Positions 1 to 7,139 of a DNA stretch of 8,674 nucleotides are shown here, one piece after another. Source of the stretch: Gammaproteobacteria bacterium (GTDB taxonomy: Bacteria > Pseudomonadota > Gammaproteobacteria > Xanthomonadales > Rhodanobacteraceae); the NCBI GenBank assembly GCA_005877675.1, contig VBNZ01000046.1, positions 2,796 through 11,469 on the forward strand. The letters are read 5' to 3'. The position numbers were made by a program, and so were the translations under genes. A model generated the notes under the pieces. That model made no database searches. It saw nothing but the letters and a program-made list of their open reading frames with translations, and had not been told where the DNA came from. Numbering within the stretch: position 1 is the first letter of the stretch; every line of letters starts with the position of its first letter.

Positions 1-77
1 TCGAGCACATTGCGTATCACCGCCTGGCCCATGCGCCCGGCGGAACCGTAAACGACGACATCGACGAGTTCGCTCAT
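1..77 (-). CDS. dapB: 4-hydroxy-tetrahydrodipicolinate reductase, N-terminal fragment (cut by window edge)
   Basis: Only the first 25 codons are inside the window; the gene continues beyond the left edge. The start reads MSELVDVVVYGSAGRMGQAV, a beta strand followed by the GxxGRMG dinucleotide-binding loop (residues 11-17) that is typical of DapB. The family reduces the dihydrodipicolinate precursor with NAD(P)H in the cytoplasmic lysine/meso-diaminopimelate pathway. The ATG is preceded by AGGA about 8 bases upstream, a fair ribosome binding site. It lies 20 bases after the stop of the upstream glycosidase gene and on the same strand, so the two are probably co-transcribed. dapB near dnaJ is the expected neighbourhood in Xanthomonas-type genomes, which supports the call despite the short fragment. 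Confidence 0.85.
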   Translation of the reverse strand, partial: MSELVDVVVYGSAGRMGQAVIRNVL

Positions 78-97
78 GGCTGCAATCCTAGCAGGGC

Positions 98-2086
98 CTA
101 CGGCGTCGGCGTCAAATCCCAGACGAGTACCTGGAACGGGTCGAGGTGAATGCGCGTCGGGGTCGTGGCGTCGAGTTCGCGCGCGGCGCTGTCGGTAAAA
201 ACAGGCTTCGCTTGAAATTGCGTCGCTGCGCGCGCAGGCAATTCCAGCGTCGCGCGCAGGTCAAGCGCGAAATCCTGCGCGCGATCGCTCGGATTGCGCA
301 GCGTGATCGTGCTGCGCGCAGGCGACCACGCGGCCCAGCCGTAGACCTCGCCGCGTGCGGGATCGCCGCCGACCCAGTGGCTGTCGCGCAGCACGGCGGC
401 GCGCTCGCGCGCCCACTTCGCCGCGGCCGCAAGCGTGTCCCAATCCGCGGCTGTGAGCAAATCTGGAGAAATATACATTTCCTGCAGACCGGTGCCGCTC
501 GCGAAATACGAATGCACTTCGTCGCGAAAGTCCTTGGACTCGGGATTTACGCTGAGGCCATGCGCATGCCGCGCATAGATGATTCCGTGCAGCATGAGCG
601 AATTCAGCGGGAACAGCGGTCCCTGGCGCACGATGCCGCCATAGGTGTCCGCATCGCGATAGGTGATCCAGCGCTGACGGTCGCTGCCGACACCGGCGAA
701 GGCGTGATCCTCACCGCCGCGCCAGATCGAATCGGCCGTGCGCAGCCAGAACGGCGACGGCCACGTGCCGGTGGTGAGATTGATGAACAGATCGGGCTTG
801 ATCGCACGCAAATCCTCGATCAGTGCGATTGCCGCAGCGAAGTCGCTGTCGAAGGCGCTGCCCTTCGTCACCTTGTCCGGGCTGCCGGTGCCGTCGAGCT
901 TGAATTGGTTGATGCCGTAGTGCTGCAGCAGATCGCGCGCGGTGTCATGGAACAGCGCGTAGTATTTCGGCCCGGACAGCGCGAGACCCTGCTCGTCGAC
1001 CTCATAGCCGGCGGCTTTCGCAGTTGCGAGACGTTGCGCGCGTGGGTCGCCGTAGCCACCCCAAGGCGACAGCCACATGCCCGGCGCGGTGCCGTAATCC
1101 TTTGCCGCGCGCGCGAGCGGCGCAAAGCCGTTCGGAAATCCACTATTGAATTGCCACAGGCGCGTGTAATCGTCCCAGCCATCGTCGAACAGAAAAGAAT
1201 CCAGCTTGACCCCGCGCTCGCGCGCGAGGTGCTCGCCATAGGCGCGTATCACCCGCACCGCGTCGTCCTGGGTATACGGCGTGAAATAGCCGATGTCATA
1301 CCAGGAGTTGTAATGCAGGAACGTGCGAAACGGGTGCGCGCGCTCGCGTTCGAGATACGCCGCGAAAACGCGGCGCAGCTGACCCGGCGTGGCCACGCCG
1401 AGCACGGCTGAATAACTCGCGCTGACGTTCGCGCGCAACGGCAACGCGCGCTTGACGTAGACGCTCATCGGGTGCTCCACGCCGAAGAAGCGATCGTCCG
1501 CGACAACGGGCGAGCCTGCGACCGTACCCTCGACATACGCGCCGGCGAGATCGAGCTCGATCAGCGCAACTTTGCTCAGGTCAATGTCGCGCGCCGCTTC
1601 GAAGCGGATTTCCTCGCGCAGATAGTTCGCGCCGTGGCGCAGCAGCGCACGCCATTGCAGGCGGATTCCGGTCCTTGTATCGACAAAGCGCGCCGCGAGC
1701 GCGACACCCGCATCACGCTCAGCCGCGCGCGCGGCCTGCGCCTGCGGCTTGAGCGGCTCGCATGCAATGCGTCCATCGAGTTTGAAATCGATTTTCTGCG
1801 CCGGCGCGGGCTTGACCGCGCGCGCCGTCAGCGCAAACAGCGCGCCTTCAAGCGTATGGCCTGCGCCGGTGTAGCGATTATCGAACGCCGCCGGAACGAG
1901 GGAGCCGTCCTTCGTCGCGACGGCAAAGCGCAACGCCGCATTCGCAAGCTCGCCGCCGTCATGGGTAATACGGCATGCAGCCCTGCCGGGATCGCCGGGC
2001 AACCAGGGTGGCGGCAGCGTGTCGACTGTGGATGCGTTCGCCGAAGCGGCGAGTGAGAACAGAAGCGCGCAGGCAGGAATTCGCAT
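98..2086 (-). CDS. Secreted clan GH-D (GH36/GH27-like) glycoside hydrolase, probable alpha-galactosidase-like
   Basis: A 662-residue protein. Residues 1-18 look like a Sec signal peptide (hydrophobic ALLFSLAASANA, likely cut after ANA at 16-18), so the enzyme is exported, with no lipobox. Residues about 30-230 look like an N-terminal beta domain; about 255-545 fit a (beta/alpha)8 barrel; about 575-662 a C-terminal beta domain. Barrel motifs in clan order are YNSWYDIGYF (259-268), LFDDGWDD (299-306), GMWLSPWGGYG (336-346), FKLDG (395-399) and IWRGGED (454-460). By analogy with GH36/GH27, Asp398 would be the nucleophile and Asp460 the acid/base. This is inference; the substrate is unknown and the protein is not a standard GH36 in its other motifs. 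Related proteins are sometimes labelled enterotoxin-like in databases. The ATG has no clear Shine-Dalgarno sequence. It lies between dnaJ and dapB, 20 bases before dapB, and is not part of the usual locus. Confidence 0.7.
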   Translation of the reverse strand: MRIPACALLFSLAASANASTVDTLPPPWLPGDPGRAACRITHDGGELANAALRFAVATKDGSLVPAAFDNRYTGAGHTLEGALFALTARAVKPAPAQKIDFKLDGRIACEPLKPQAQAARAAERDAGVALAARFVDTRTGIRLQWRALLRHGANYLREEIRFEAARDIDLSKVALIELDLAGAYVEGTVAGSPVVADDRFFGVEHPMSVYVKRALPLRANVSASYSAVLGVATPGQLRRVFAAYLERERAHPFRTFLHYNSWYDIGYFTPYTQDDAVRVIRAYGEHLARERGVKLDSFLFDDGWDDYTRLWQFNSGFPNGFAPLARAAKDYGTAPGMWLSPWGGYGDPRAQRLATAKAAGYEVDEQGLALSGPKYYALFHDTARDLLQHYGINQFKLDGTGSPDKVTKGSAFDSDFAAAIALIEDLRAIKPDLFINLTTGTWPSPFWLRTADSIWRGGEDHAFAGVGSDRQRWITYRDADTYGGIVRQGPLFPLNSLMLHGIIYARHAHGLSVNPESKDFRDEVHSYFASGTGLQEMYISPDLLTAADWDTLAAAAKWARERAAVLRDSHWVGGDPARGEVYGWAAWSPARSTITLRNPSDRAQDFALDLRATLELPARAATQFQAKPVFTDSAARELDATTPTRIHLDPFQVLVWDLTPTP

Positions 2087-2100
2087 GCGCGCATGTTACG

Positions 2101-2137
2101 GACCAGTCGCTGTTTCGACCAGCCTTCTTTCGACCAG
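2101..2137. repeat. Three short direct repeats (GACCAG) before the glycosidase gene
   Basis: The 85-base gap between dnaJ and the glycosidase gene holds GACCAG at 2101-2106, 2117-2122 and 2132-2137, with spacings of 16 and 15 bases. The last two copies are longer, TTTCGACCAG at 2113-2122 and 2128-2137. The array ends 14 bases upstream of the glycosidase ATG (2086). It could be a set of half-sites for a regulator or a trace of small tandem duplication. No convincing -10/-35 pair was seen here. Confidence 0.5.
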
Positions 2138-2148
2138 TCTTGCGCAGT

Positions 2149-3249
2149 TCAGACGGCCAATCCGCTGCTTGCTAGGACGTCACCCGCTCCCAGAACTGCT
2201 TGACGCCATCCAGCCACGTCGTTGCGCGCGGCGTGTGCGCGGCGGCGTCGTCGCCGAAACTCGCCTCGAACTGCTGTAGCAGGTCTTTCTGTTGCTTGCT
2301 CAGCCTGACCGGTGTTTCGACGACGACGCGACAGATCAGATCGCCGGCATGGCCCGAGCGCACGTTCGTCACGCCTTTGCCGCGCAGCTTGAACATCTTT
2401 CCGGTCTGCGTCTCCGGCGGAATCTTGATCATCGCCTCGCCGCCGAGTGTCGGCACTTCGAGTTCGGCGCCGAGCGCGGCCTGCGAAAAGCGGATCGGCA
2501 CGCACTTGCGCTTCGACGTAGAGATCGCCCGCTGGCGCGCCGGCAGGCCCGGCCTCGCCTTCGCCGGAAAGACGGATGCGGTCGCCGGTATCGACGCCGG
2601 CGGGTATTTTCACCGCCAGTGTCTTATCGCGCCGCATGCGGCCTTCGCCACGACAGGTCTTGCATGGATGCGTGATCTTCTGGCCGCTGCCACCGCAATG
2701 CGGGCAGGCCTGCTGAATCGAGAAGATGCCGTTCTGCATGCGCACGCGGCCTTGGCCCTGACAAGTCGAACAGGTACTGATTTTGCCGTCGGACGAGCCG
2801 GAACCATCGCAGATCTCGCAGGCGACGAGCGTCGGCACCTGGATCGTTTTCTCGACGCCGAATACCGCTTCCTCGAGGTCGAGTTCGAGCACATAGCGCA
2901 AGTCCGAACCGCGGCGCTGACGCCCGCGCGCGCCGCCGCCCATGCCGAAGATGTCGCCGAAAATGTCGCCGAAAATGTCGCCCATATCGCCGAAGCCGGC
3001 TCCGCCACGGCCGCCCATGCCATGCTCGAACGCGGCGTGGCCGTGTTGGTCGTACATCGCGCGCTTTTGCGCGTCGCCGAGGACTTCGTAGGCTTCTTTG
3101 GCTTCCTTGAAGTGCGCCTCGCACTCCCTGTTGTCGGGATTGCGATCGGGATGATGCTTCATCGCCAGTCGGCGGAATGCTTTTTTCAACTCCTCATCGG
3201 AGGCGTTGCGCTCCAGGCCGAGGACTTCGTAATAACAACGCTTTTTCAT
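2149..3249 (-). CDS. dnaJ: Chaperone DnaJ (Hsp40), frameshifted: N-terminal two thirds intact, tail out of frame
   Basis: The open frame gives 366 residues, but only about the first 255 are DnaJ. They hold the J domain with HPD at 33-35 (needed to stimulate DnaK ATPase), the Gly/Phe region with DIFGDIFGDIFG at 91-102, and all four zinc motifs CxxCxGxG (144-151, 160-167, 182-189, 196-203). The first substrate-binding beta domain follows to GDLYVEAQVRADPLF (241-255). After that the frame yields an Arg-rich, non-homologous tail to a stop at 2149. The real C-terminal domain is encoded in another frame (2172-2501). A product would lack the second beta domain and the dimerisation end. The ATG at 3249 gives MKKRCYYEVLG, where most DnaJ have KRDYYEVLG; no strong ribosome binding site precedes it. 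It lies 16 bases after the TMEM175 stop, so it is probably co-transcribed with that gene. Identity as dnaJ is certain; whether the break is biological or an assembly error is open. Confidence 0.9.
   Translation of the reverse strand: MKKRCYYEVLGLERNASDEELKKAFRRLAMKHHPDRNPDNRECEAHFKEAKEAYEVLGDAQKRAMYDQHGHAAFEHGMGGRGGAGFGDMGDIFGDIFGDIFGMGGGARGRQRRGSDLRYVLELDLEEAVFGVEKTIQVPTLVACEICDGSGSSDGKISTCSTCQGQGRVRMQNGIFSIQQACPHCGGSGQKITHPCKTCRGEGRMRRDKTLAVKIPAGVDTGDRIRLSGEGEAGPAGAPAGDLYVEAQVRADPLFAGRARRRTRSADTRRRGDDQDSAGDADRKDVQAARQRRDERALGPCRRSDLSRRRRNTGQAEQATERPATAVRGEFRRRRRRAHAARNDVAGWRQAVLGAGDVLASSGLAV
2172..2501 (-). pseudogene. dnaJ: Detached C-terminal part of dnaJ (domain II and dimerisation end), in a different frame
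   Basis: Reading from the GTG at 2501, this frame gives VPIRFSQAALGAELEVPTL, then ETQTGKMFKLRGKGV and GDLICRVVVETPVRLSKQQ, ending ...GVKQFWERVTS and a TAG. These match the second beta domain and C-terminus of gammaproteobacterial DnaJ. GTG here is a Val codon inside the ancestral gene; no ribosome binding site precedes it, so separate translation is unlikely. From the dnaJ ATG (3249) to this stop is 1078 bases, one more than a multiple of three. Adding 47 bases would give 1125, i.e. 374 codons plus stop, the normal DnaJ length. Confidence 0.88.
2485..2501 (-). other. Deletion scar in dnaJ: one segment encoding two conserved motifs in two frames
   Basis: Read on the minus strand, the segment begins GTGCCGATCCGCTTTTC. 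In the upstream frame it encodes (R)ADPLF, the equivalent of KQHPIF in E. coli DnaJ. One frame over it encodes VPIRFS, the equivalent of VPINFA that lies about 16 residues later in E. coli. The simplest reading is that the intact gene had two similar copies of this sequence and that one copy plus the stretch between them was lost. Confidence 0.75.
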
Positions 3250-3265
3250 GGGCGTGGAAACACAA

Positions 3266-3868
3266 TCATTGGTTCGCCTTCACATGGTTTTCGATGCGCC
3301 GGTCAGGCGCGAGCCAGATCACGGCCACGACCGCATACAGCACACAGGACACTATGGGCGCGAAAAACGCGAGCACAATAGCGGTGAGATAAATGAAAGG
3401 CGAAATCTTTTCCTTCCAGGTCCCGGCGAGCGCACGCGCCAGCGCCCCGTCGCGGCCGCCATTCGCCTGAATGAGATAGCGCACCAACGGAATCCATGTC
3501 AGCGCGGTCATCAGCAGCACCACGCCATACACCAGAGTCGGCAAGGCCGCGGGAAACTCACCGTGCGCGCCGTGCGCCTCGTTCAACCACGCCGTGGCGA
3601 ACGGAAACAGCGACAACCAGAACAGCAAGGCCAGATTCGCCCACATCACCTTGCCGTTGATGCGCTCGACCAGGTGCATGAGGTGATGGTGGTTGTTCCA
3701 GTAGATGCCGACGTAAATGAAACTCAGCACATAGCTCAAAAATACCGGCCAATTGCCGAACACCGCCTGCCATGTCGCCTCGTGCGGCGGCTTCAGCTCG
3801 AGCACCATGATCGTGATGATCACGGCGATCACGCCGTCGGTGAACGCTTCGAGTCTGCCCTTTTCCAT
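3266..3868 (-). CDS. TMEM175-family (DUF1211) potassium channel protein
   Basis: A 200-residue membrane protein with about six hydrophobic segments: roughly 10-25, 41-58, 76-94, 110-128, 157-171 and 173-187. The N-terminus reads KGRLEAFTDGVIAVIITIMVLEL. It carries the (R)xEAFSDGV-type filter/gate motif of bacterial TMEM175, here with FTD instead of FSD. YWNNHHHLMH at 56-65 matches the conserved Tyr/Trp-His-His stretch of the family. Bacterial members are about 200 residues and form tetrameric potassium-selective leak channels in the inner membrane. No clear Shine-Dalgarno sequence precedes the ATG, and a GC-rich hairpin lies just upstream. The stop is 16 bases before dnaJ, so the two share a transcript. 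It is not a usual member of the dnaK locus; a link to stress physiology would be inference from position only. Confidence 0.9.
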   Translation of the reverse strand: MEKGRLEAFTDGVIAVIITIMVLELKPPHEATWQAVFGNWPVFLSYVLSFIYVGIYWNNHHHLMHLVERINGKVMWANLALLFWLSLFPFATAWLNEAHGAHGEFPAALPTLVYGVVLLMTALTWIPLVRYLIQANGGRDGALARALAGTWKEKISPFIYLTAIVLAFFAPIVSCVLYAVVAVIWLAPDRRIENHVKANQ

Positions 3869-3880
3869 TAGCGTGATGTC

Positions 3881-3895
3881 GGCGGCTGCGCCGCC
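3881..3895 (-). other. Short GC-rich hairpin in the leader of the TMEM175 gene
   Basis: GGCGGC-TGC-GCCGCC is a perfect 6-bp inverted repeat with a 3-base loop, 13 bases before the TMEM175 ATG at 3868. There is no T-run after it on either strand, so it is unlikely to terminate transcription. It could limit ribosome access to a start that already lacks a clear binding site. Confidence 0.45.
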
Positions 3896-3926
3896 TGCAA
3901 AGAGTAAATAGTCGATCTGAAGCGAG

Positions 3927-4286
3927 TCACGCGCCGCGTACCTTCCGGGATTTTATAAGAGCACCCAGCGCAGCCTGCAAACGTTCTATAGCAGAAAGCA
4001 ACAATGCAATCTTGCCTGGGTAGTTCAAATTTTCGGCAATGCGCAACCGTGTATCGAGTTCGGATAGCGATCGGCGGGCAATCGCTAGGGAGCGCACGAA
4101 TTCCTTCTTGCTGCCTCTCGCCGCCCCCTCAGCGACGTTTGAGGGCACGCTCACAGCCGCACGACGAATCTGTGCCGTCAAACCAAATCGCTCAGCATCG
4201 GAAAACTCAGCCATAAGCTGGTACATCTGCGTCACCAGCGTCATTGCATCCTGCCACACGCGCAAATCACGATGCGGCCGCGGCAT
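3927..4286 (-). CDS. Four-helix-bundle protein of the 23S rRNA intervening-sequence family (TIGR02436-like)
   Basis: A 119-residue protein, the normal length for this family. It opens with HRDLRVWQDAMTLVTQMYQL and carries the hallmark ERFGLTAQIRRAAVSVPSNV-AEG (32-54), followed by helices at about 60-87 and 91-113. The family was first seen encoded inside 23S rRNA intervening sequences, and free-standing copies are common in many bacteria; no biochemical function is established. Purified members are pentameric four-helix bundles with a basic face, which suggests nucleic-acid contact (family knowledge). The ATG is preceded by GGGAAAGG, a usable ribosome binding site. Two sampled 60-base blocks inside the gene are about 52-53% GC, visibly below the flanking chaperone genes, which suggests a separate origin. 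It lies after the dnaK terminator and before the TMEM175 gene. Confidence 0.9.
   Translation of the reverse strand: MPRPHRDLRVWQDAMTLVTQMYQLMAEFSDAERFGLTAQIRRAAVSVPSNVAEGAARGSKKEFVRSLAIARRSLSELDTRLRIAENLNYPGKIALLLSAIERLQAALGALIKSRKVRGA
3952..3980 (-). promoter_or_regulatory. Candidate sigma-70 promoter for the TMEM175-dnaJ unit
   Basis: On the minus strand TTGCAG (3975-3980), a 17-base spacer and TATAAA (3952-3957) lie inside the 3' end of the four-helix-bundle gene. The -10 is 5/6, the -35 only 3/6 of consensus. Transcription from here would give a leader of roughly 75 bases before the TMEM175 ATG and would supply dnaJ independently of the heat-shock promoters upstream of the dnaK terminator. 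Confidence 0.4.
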
Positions 4287-4309
4287 GCCTTTCCCGATGC
4301 CTACTTACA

Positions 4310-4338
4310 GCAAAAGCCGGGCTTCACCCGGCTTTTGC
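4310..4338. terminator. Strong bidirectional intrinsic terminator after dnaK
   Basis: A perfect 12-bp inverted repeat, GCAAAAGCCGGG (4310-4321) and CCCGGCTTTTGC (4327-4338), with a 5-base loop. The AAAA-GC stem-TTTT layout works on both strands. It begins 11 bases after the dnaK stop at 4350 and ends 23 bases before the next ATG, so it should end most dnaK transcripts before the downstream genes. Confidence 0.88.
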
Positions 4339-4349
4339 GACTTTACTAT

Positions 4350-6272
<1,923 letters not shown>

Positions 6273-6275
6273 GTG

Positions 6276-6284
6276 TCCTCTCCA
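6276..6284 (-). promoter_or_regulatory. Ribosome binding site that fixes the dnaK start
   Basis: TGGAGAGGA lies just upstream of the ATG at 6272 (GGAG seven bases away). It supports this ATG over the in-frame ATG at 6338, which has no such site. Confidence 0.8.
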
Positions 6285-6297
6285 AAATTCTGACTTC

Positions 6298-6322
6298 ACA
6301 AAACCGCGAGGGCGCGGTTTGT
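6298..6322 (-). other. Stable hairpin in the dnaK mRNA leader
   Basis: AAACCGCG (6301-6308) and CGCGGTTT (6313-6320) form a perfect 8-bp stem with a 4-base loop, extended by two pairs beyond one bulged base. On the transcript it ends 13-14 bases before the ribosome binding site and is followed by a short U-run (UUUUGUG). It resembles a weak terminator or attenuator but could equally protect the 5' end of dnaK mRNA. Confidence 0.6.
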
Positions 6323-6361
6323 CTGTTCGTTGCGGCACTGCGGCCGCGCATGACTTCGAAA

Positions 6362-6387
6362 ATAGGGTTGCGCTATCTCAATTCAAG
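6362..6387 (-). promoter_or_regulatory. Sigma-32-type heat-shock promoter for dnaK
   Basis: Minus strand CTTGAA (6382-6387), a 14-base spacer, then CCCTAT followed by TTT (-10 at 6362-6367). The sigma-32 consensus is CTTGAAA-N11-16-CCCCATnT, so the -35 is perfect and the -10 is 5/6. A start near 6354 would give a leader of about 80 bases that carries the hairpin and the ribosome binding site. The spacer equals that of the promoter before grpE. Confidence 0.65.
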
Positions 6388-6440
6388 CGGCTGATCGCAA
6401 AAAGTGAATTTCTATACTCGCAAGTTTGAGATACCGCCGT

Positions 6441-6998
6441 TCAGCCCGCCGGCTTGGCAATTGCAACGAGCGCCGGGCGTAGTAGGCGATCGTTCAGTAC
6501 ATAACCCTTCTGCATCACGGCGACGACCGTATTCGGCGCCTTGCCCGGCGCGTCGAGCATGCTCATCGCCTGGTGCAACTCCGGATTGAACGGCTGACCG
6601 AGTGGATCAATCGCTTTCAAGCCATTGTTCTCTGCGACCTTGAGCAAGGCATTGAGCGTGAGGTCCATGCCCTCGTGCAAGGACTTGGTGTCGGCGTTCT
6701 CGACCGCGAGGCCGCGCTCGAGCCCGTCGCACACCGGCAGCAGGTCGCCGAGCAGGCGTTCGTTGGCGAACTTGCGCGCCTGCTCCAGATCGCGTTGCAG
6801 GCGCTTGCGCTGGTTCTCGATCTCTGCGCGCTCGCGCAGAATCAGCTCGCGCATCTCGCCAAGCTTGGTCTCGTACTCGGTAATGATCTTGCCGAGTTCG
6901 TCGCCCTCGGGCGCCGCGCCTTCTCCACCGTCACCGGCGGCGTTCGGTTCGACCGGTTTTGTCGGATCGGCCGATTTTGTCGGATCAGTACTTCCCAT
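6441..6998 (-). CDS. grpE: Nucleotide exchange factor GrpE
   Basis: A 185-residue protein, close to the E. coli length of 197. Residues 1-33 are a low-complexity, probably disordered tail with a small repeat (DPTK twice); about 36-88 form the long dimer-forming coiled coil; about 125-183 form the beta domain that opens the DnaK nucleotide cleft. Family motifs include QPFNPELHQAM (135-145) and VMQKGYVLNDRLLRPAL (161-177). GrpE releases ADP from DnaK and serves as a thermosensor in E. coli. The ATG at 6998 is preceded by GGAG six bases upstream, a strong ribosome binding site. The leader is 141 bases from the hrcA stop, downstream of a sigma-32 promoter. The next gene, dnaK, begins 168 bases further on with its own promoter. 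Confidence 0.97.
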   Translation of the reverse strand: MGSTDPTKSADPTKPVEPNAAGDGGEGAAPEGDELGKIITEYETKLGEMRELILRERAEIENQRKRLQRDLEQARKFANERLLGDLLPVCDGLERGLAVENADTKSLHEGMDLTLNALLKVAENNGLKAIDPLGQPFNPELHQAMSMLDAPGKAPNTVVAVMQKGYVLNDRLLRPALVAIAKPAG

Positions 6999-7139
6999 TG
7001 CTCACTCCAAAAGCAGACAAACTCCGCCGTCGGCGAAGCGATAAACCAAGCTGCGATTTTTGCCAGTCAGGCGTCCTTGCTGCGGCGCAGACTCCTGTCT
7101 CGTCCCAAACCGGCTGTCGCCGATTTGCCCCGGGCGCGA
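6999..7139 (-). other. hrcA-grpE intergenic leader
   Basis: This 141-base stretch is the presumed 5' untranslated region of grpE mRNA made from the sigma-32 promoter. Apart from the ribosome binding site at 7005-7008 I see no CIRCE repeat, no obvious terminator and no strong long inverted repeat in it. Confidence 0.5.

Noticed and set aside
2480..2500. Programmed ribosomal frameshifting at the T-run in dnaJ
   Set aside because: A frame change there would join the two parts but still leave the protein about 16 residues short of normal DnaJ, so lost DNA explains the data better than a slip. The CTTTTC run is also weak as a slippery site.
2944..2980. 12-base tandem repeat in dnaJ coding for DIFGDIFGDIFG
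   Set aside because: Repeated DIFG/DVFG units in the Gly/Phe region are normal in proteobacterial DnaJ (E. coli has a similar triplet), so this is not a local expansion worth reporting.
6273..6338. Upstream ATG of dnaK at 6338
   Set aside because: The extra 22 residues cross the leader hairpin and ribosome binding site and are absent from Hsp70 proteins; the ATG at 6272 gives the family-standard start.
6957..6986. TTTTGTCGGATC repeated twice 18 bases apart in grpE
   Set aside because: It encodes a duplicated DPTK stretch in the disordered N-terminal tail. Such small duplications are common in low-complexity tails and suggest no function.
6999..7139. RNA thermometer or riboswitch in the grpE leader
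   Set aside because: No extended pairing with the ribosome binding site and no known riboswitch core could be seen by eye; a folding calculation would be needed to revive this.
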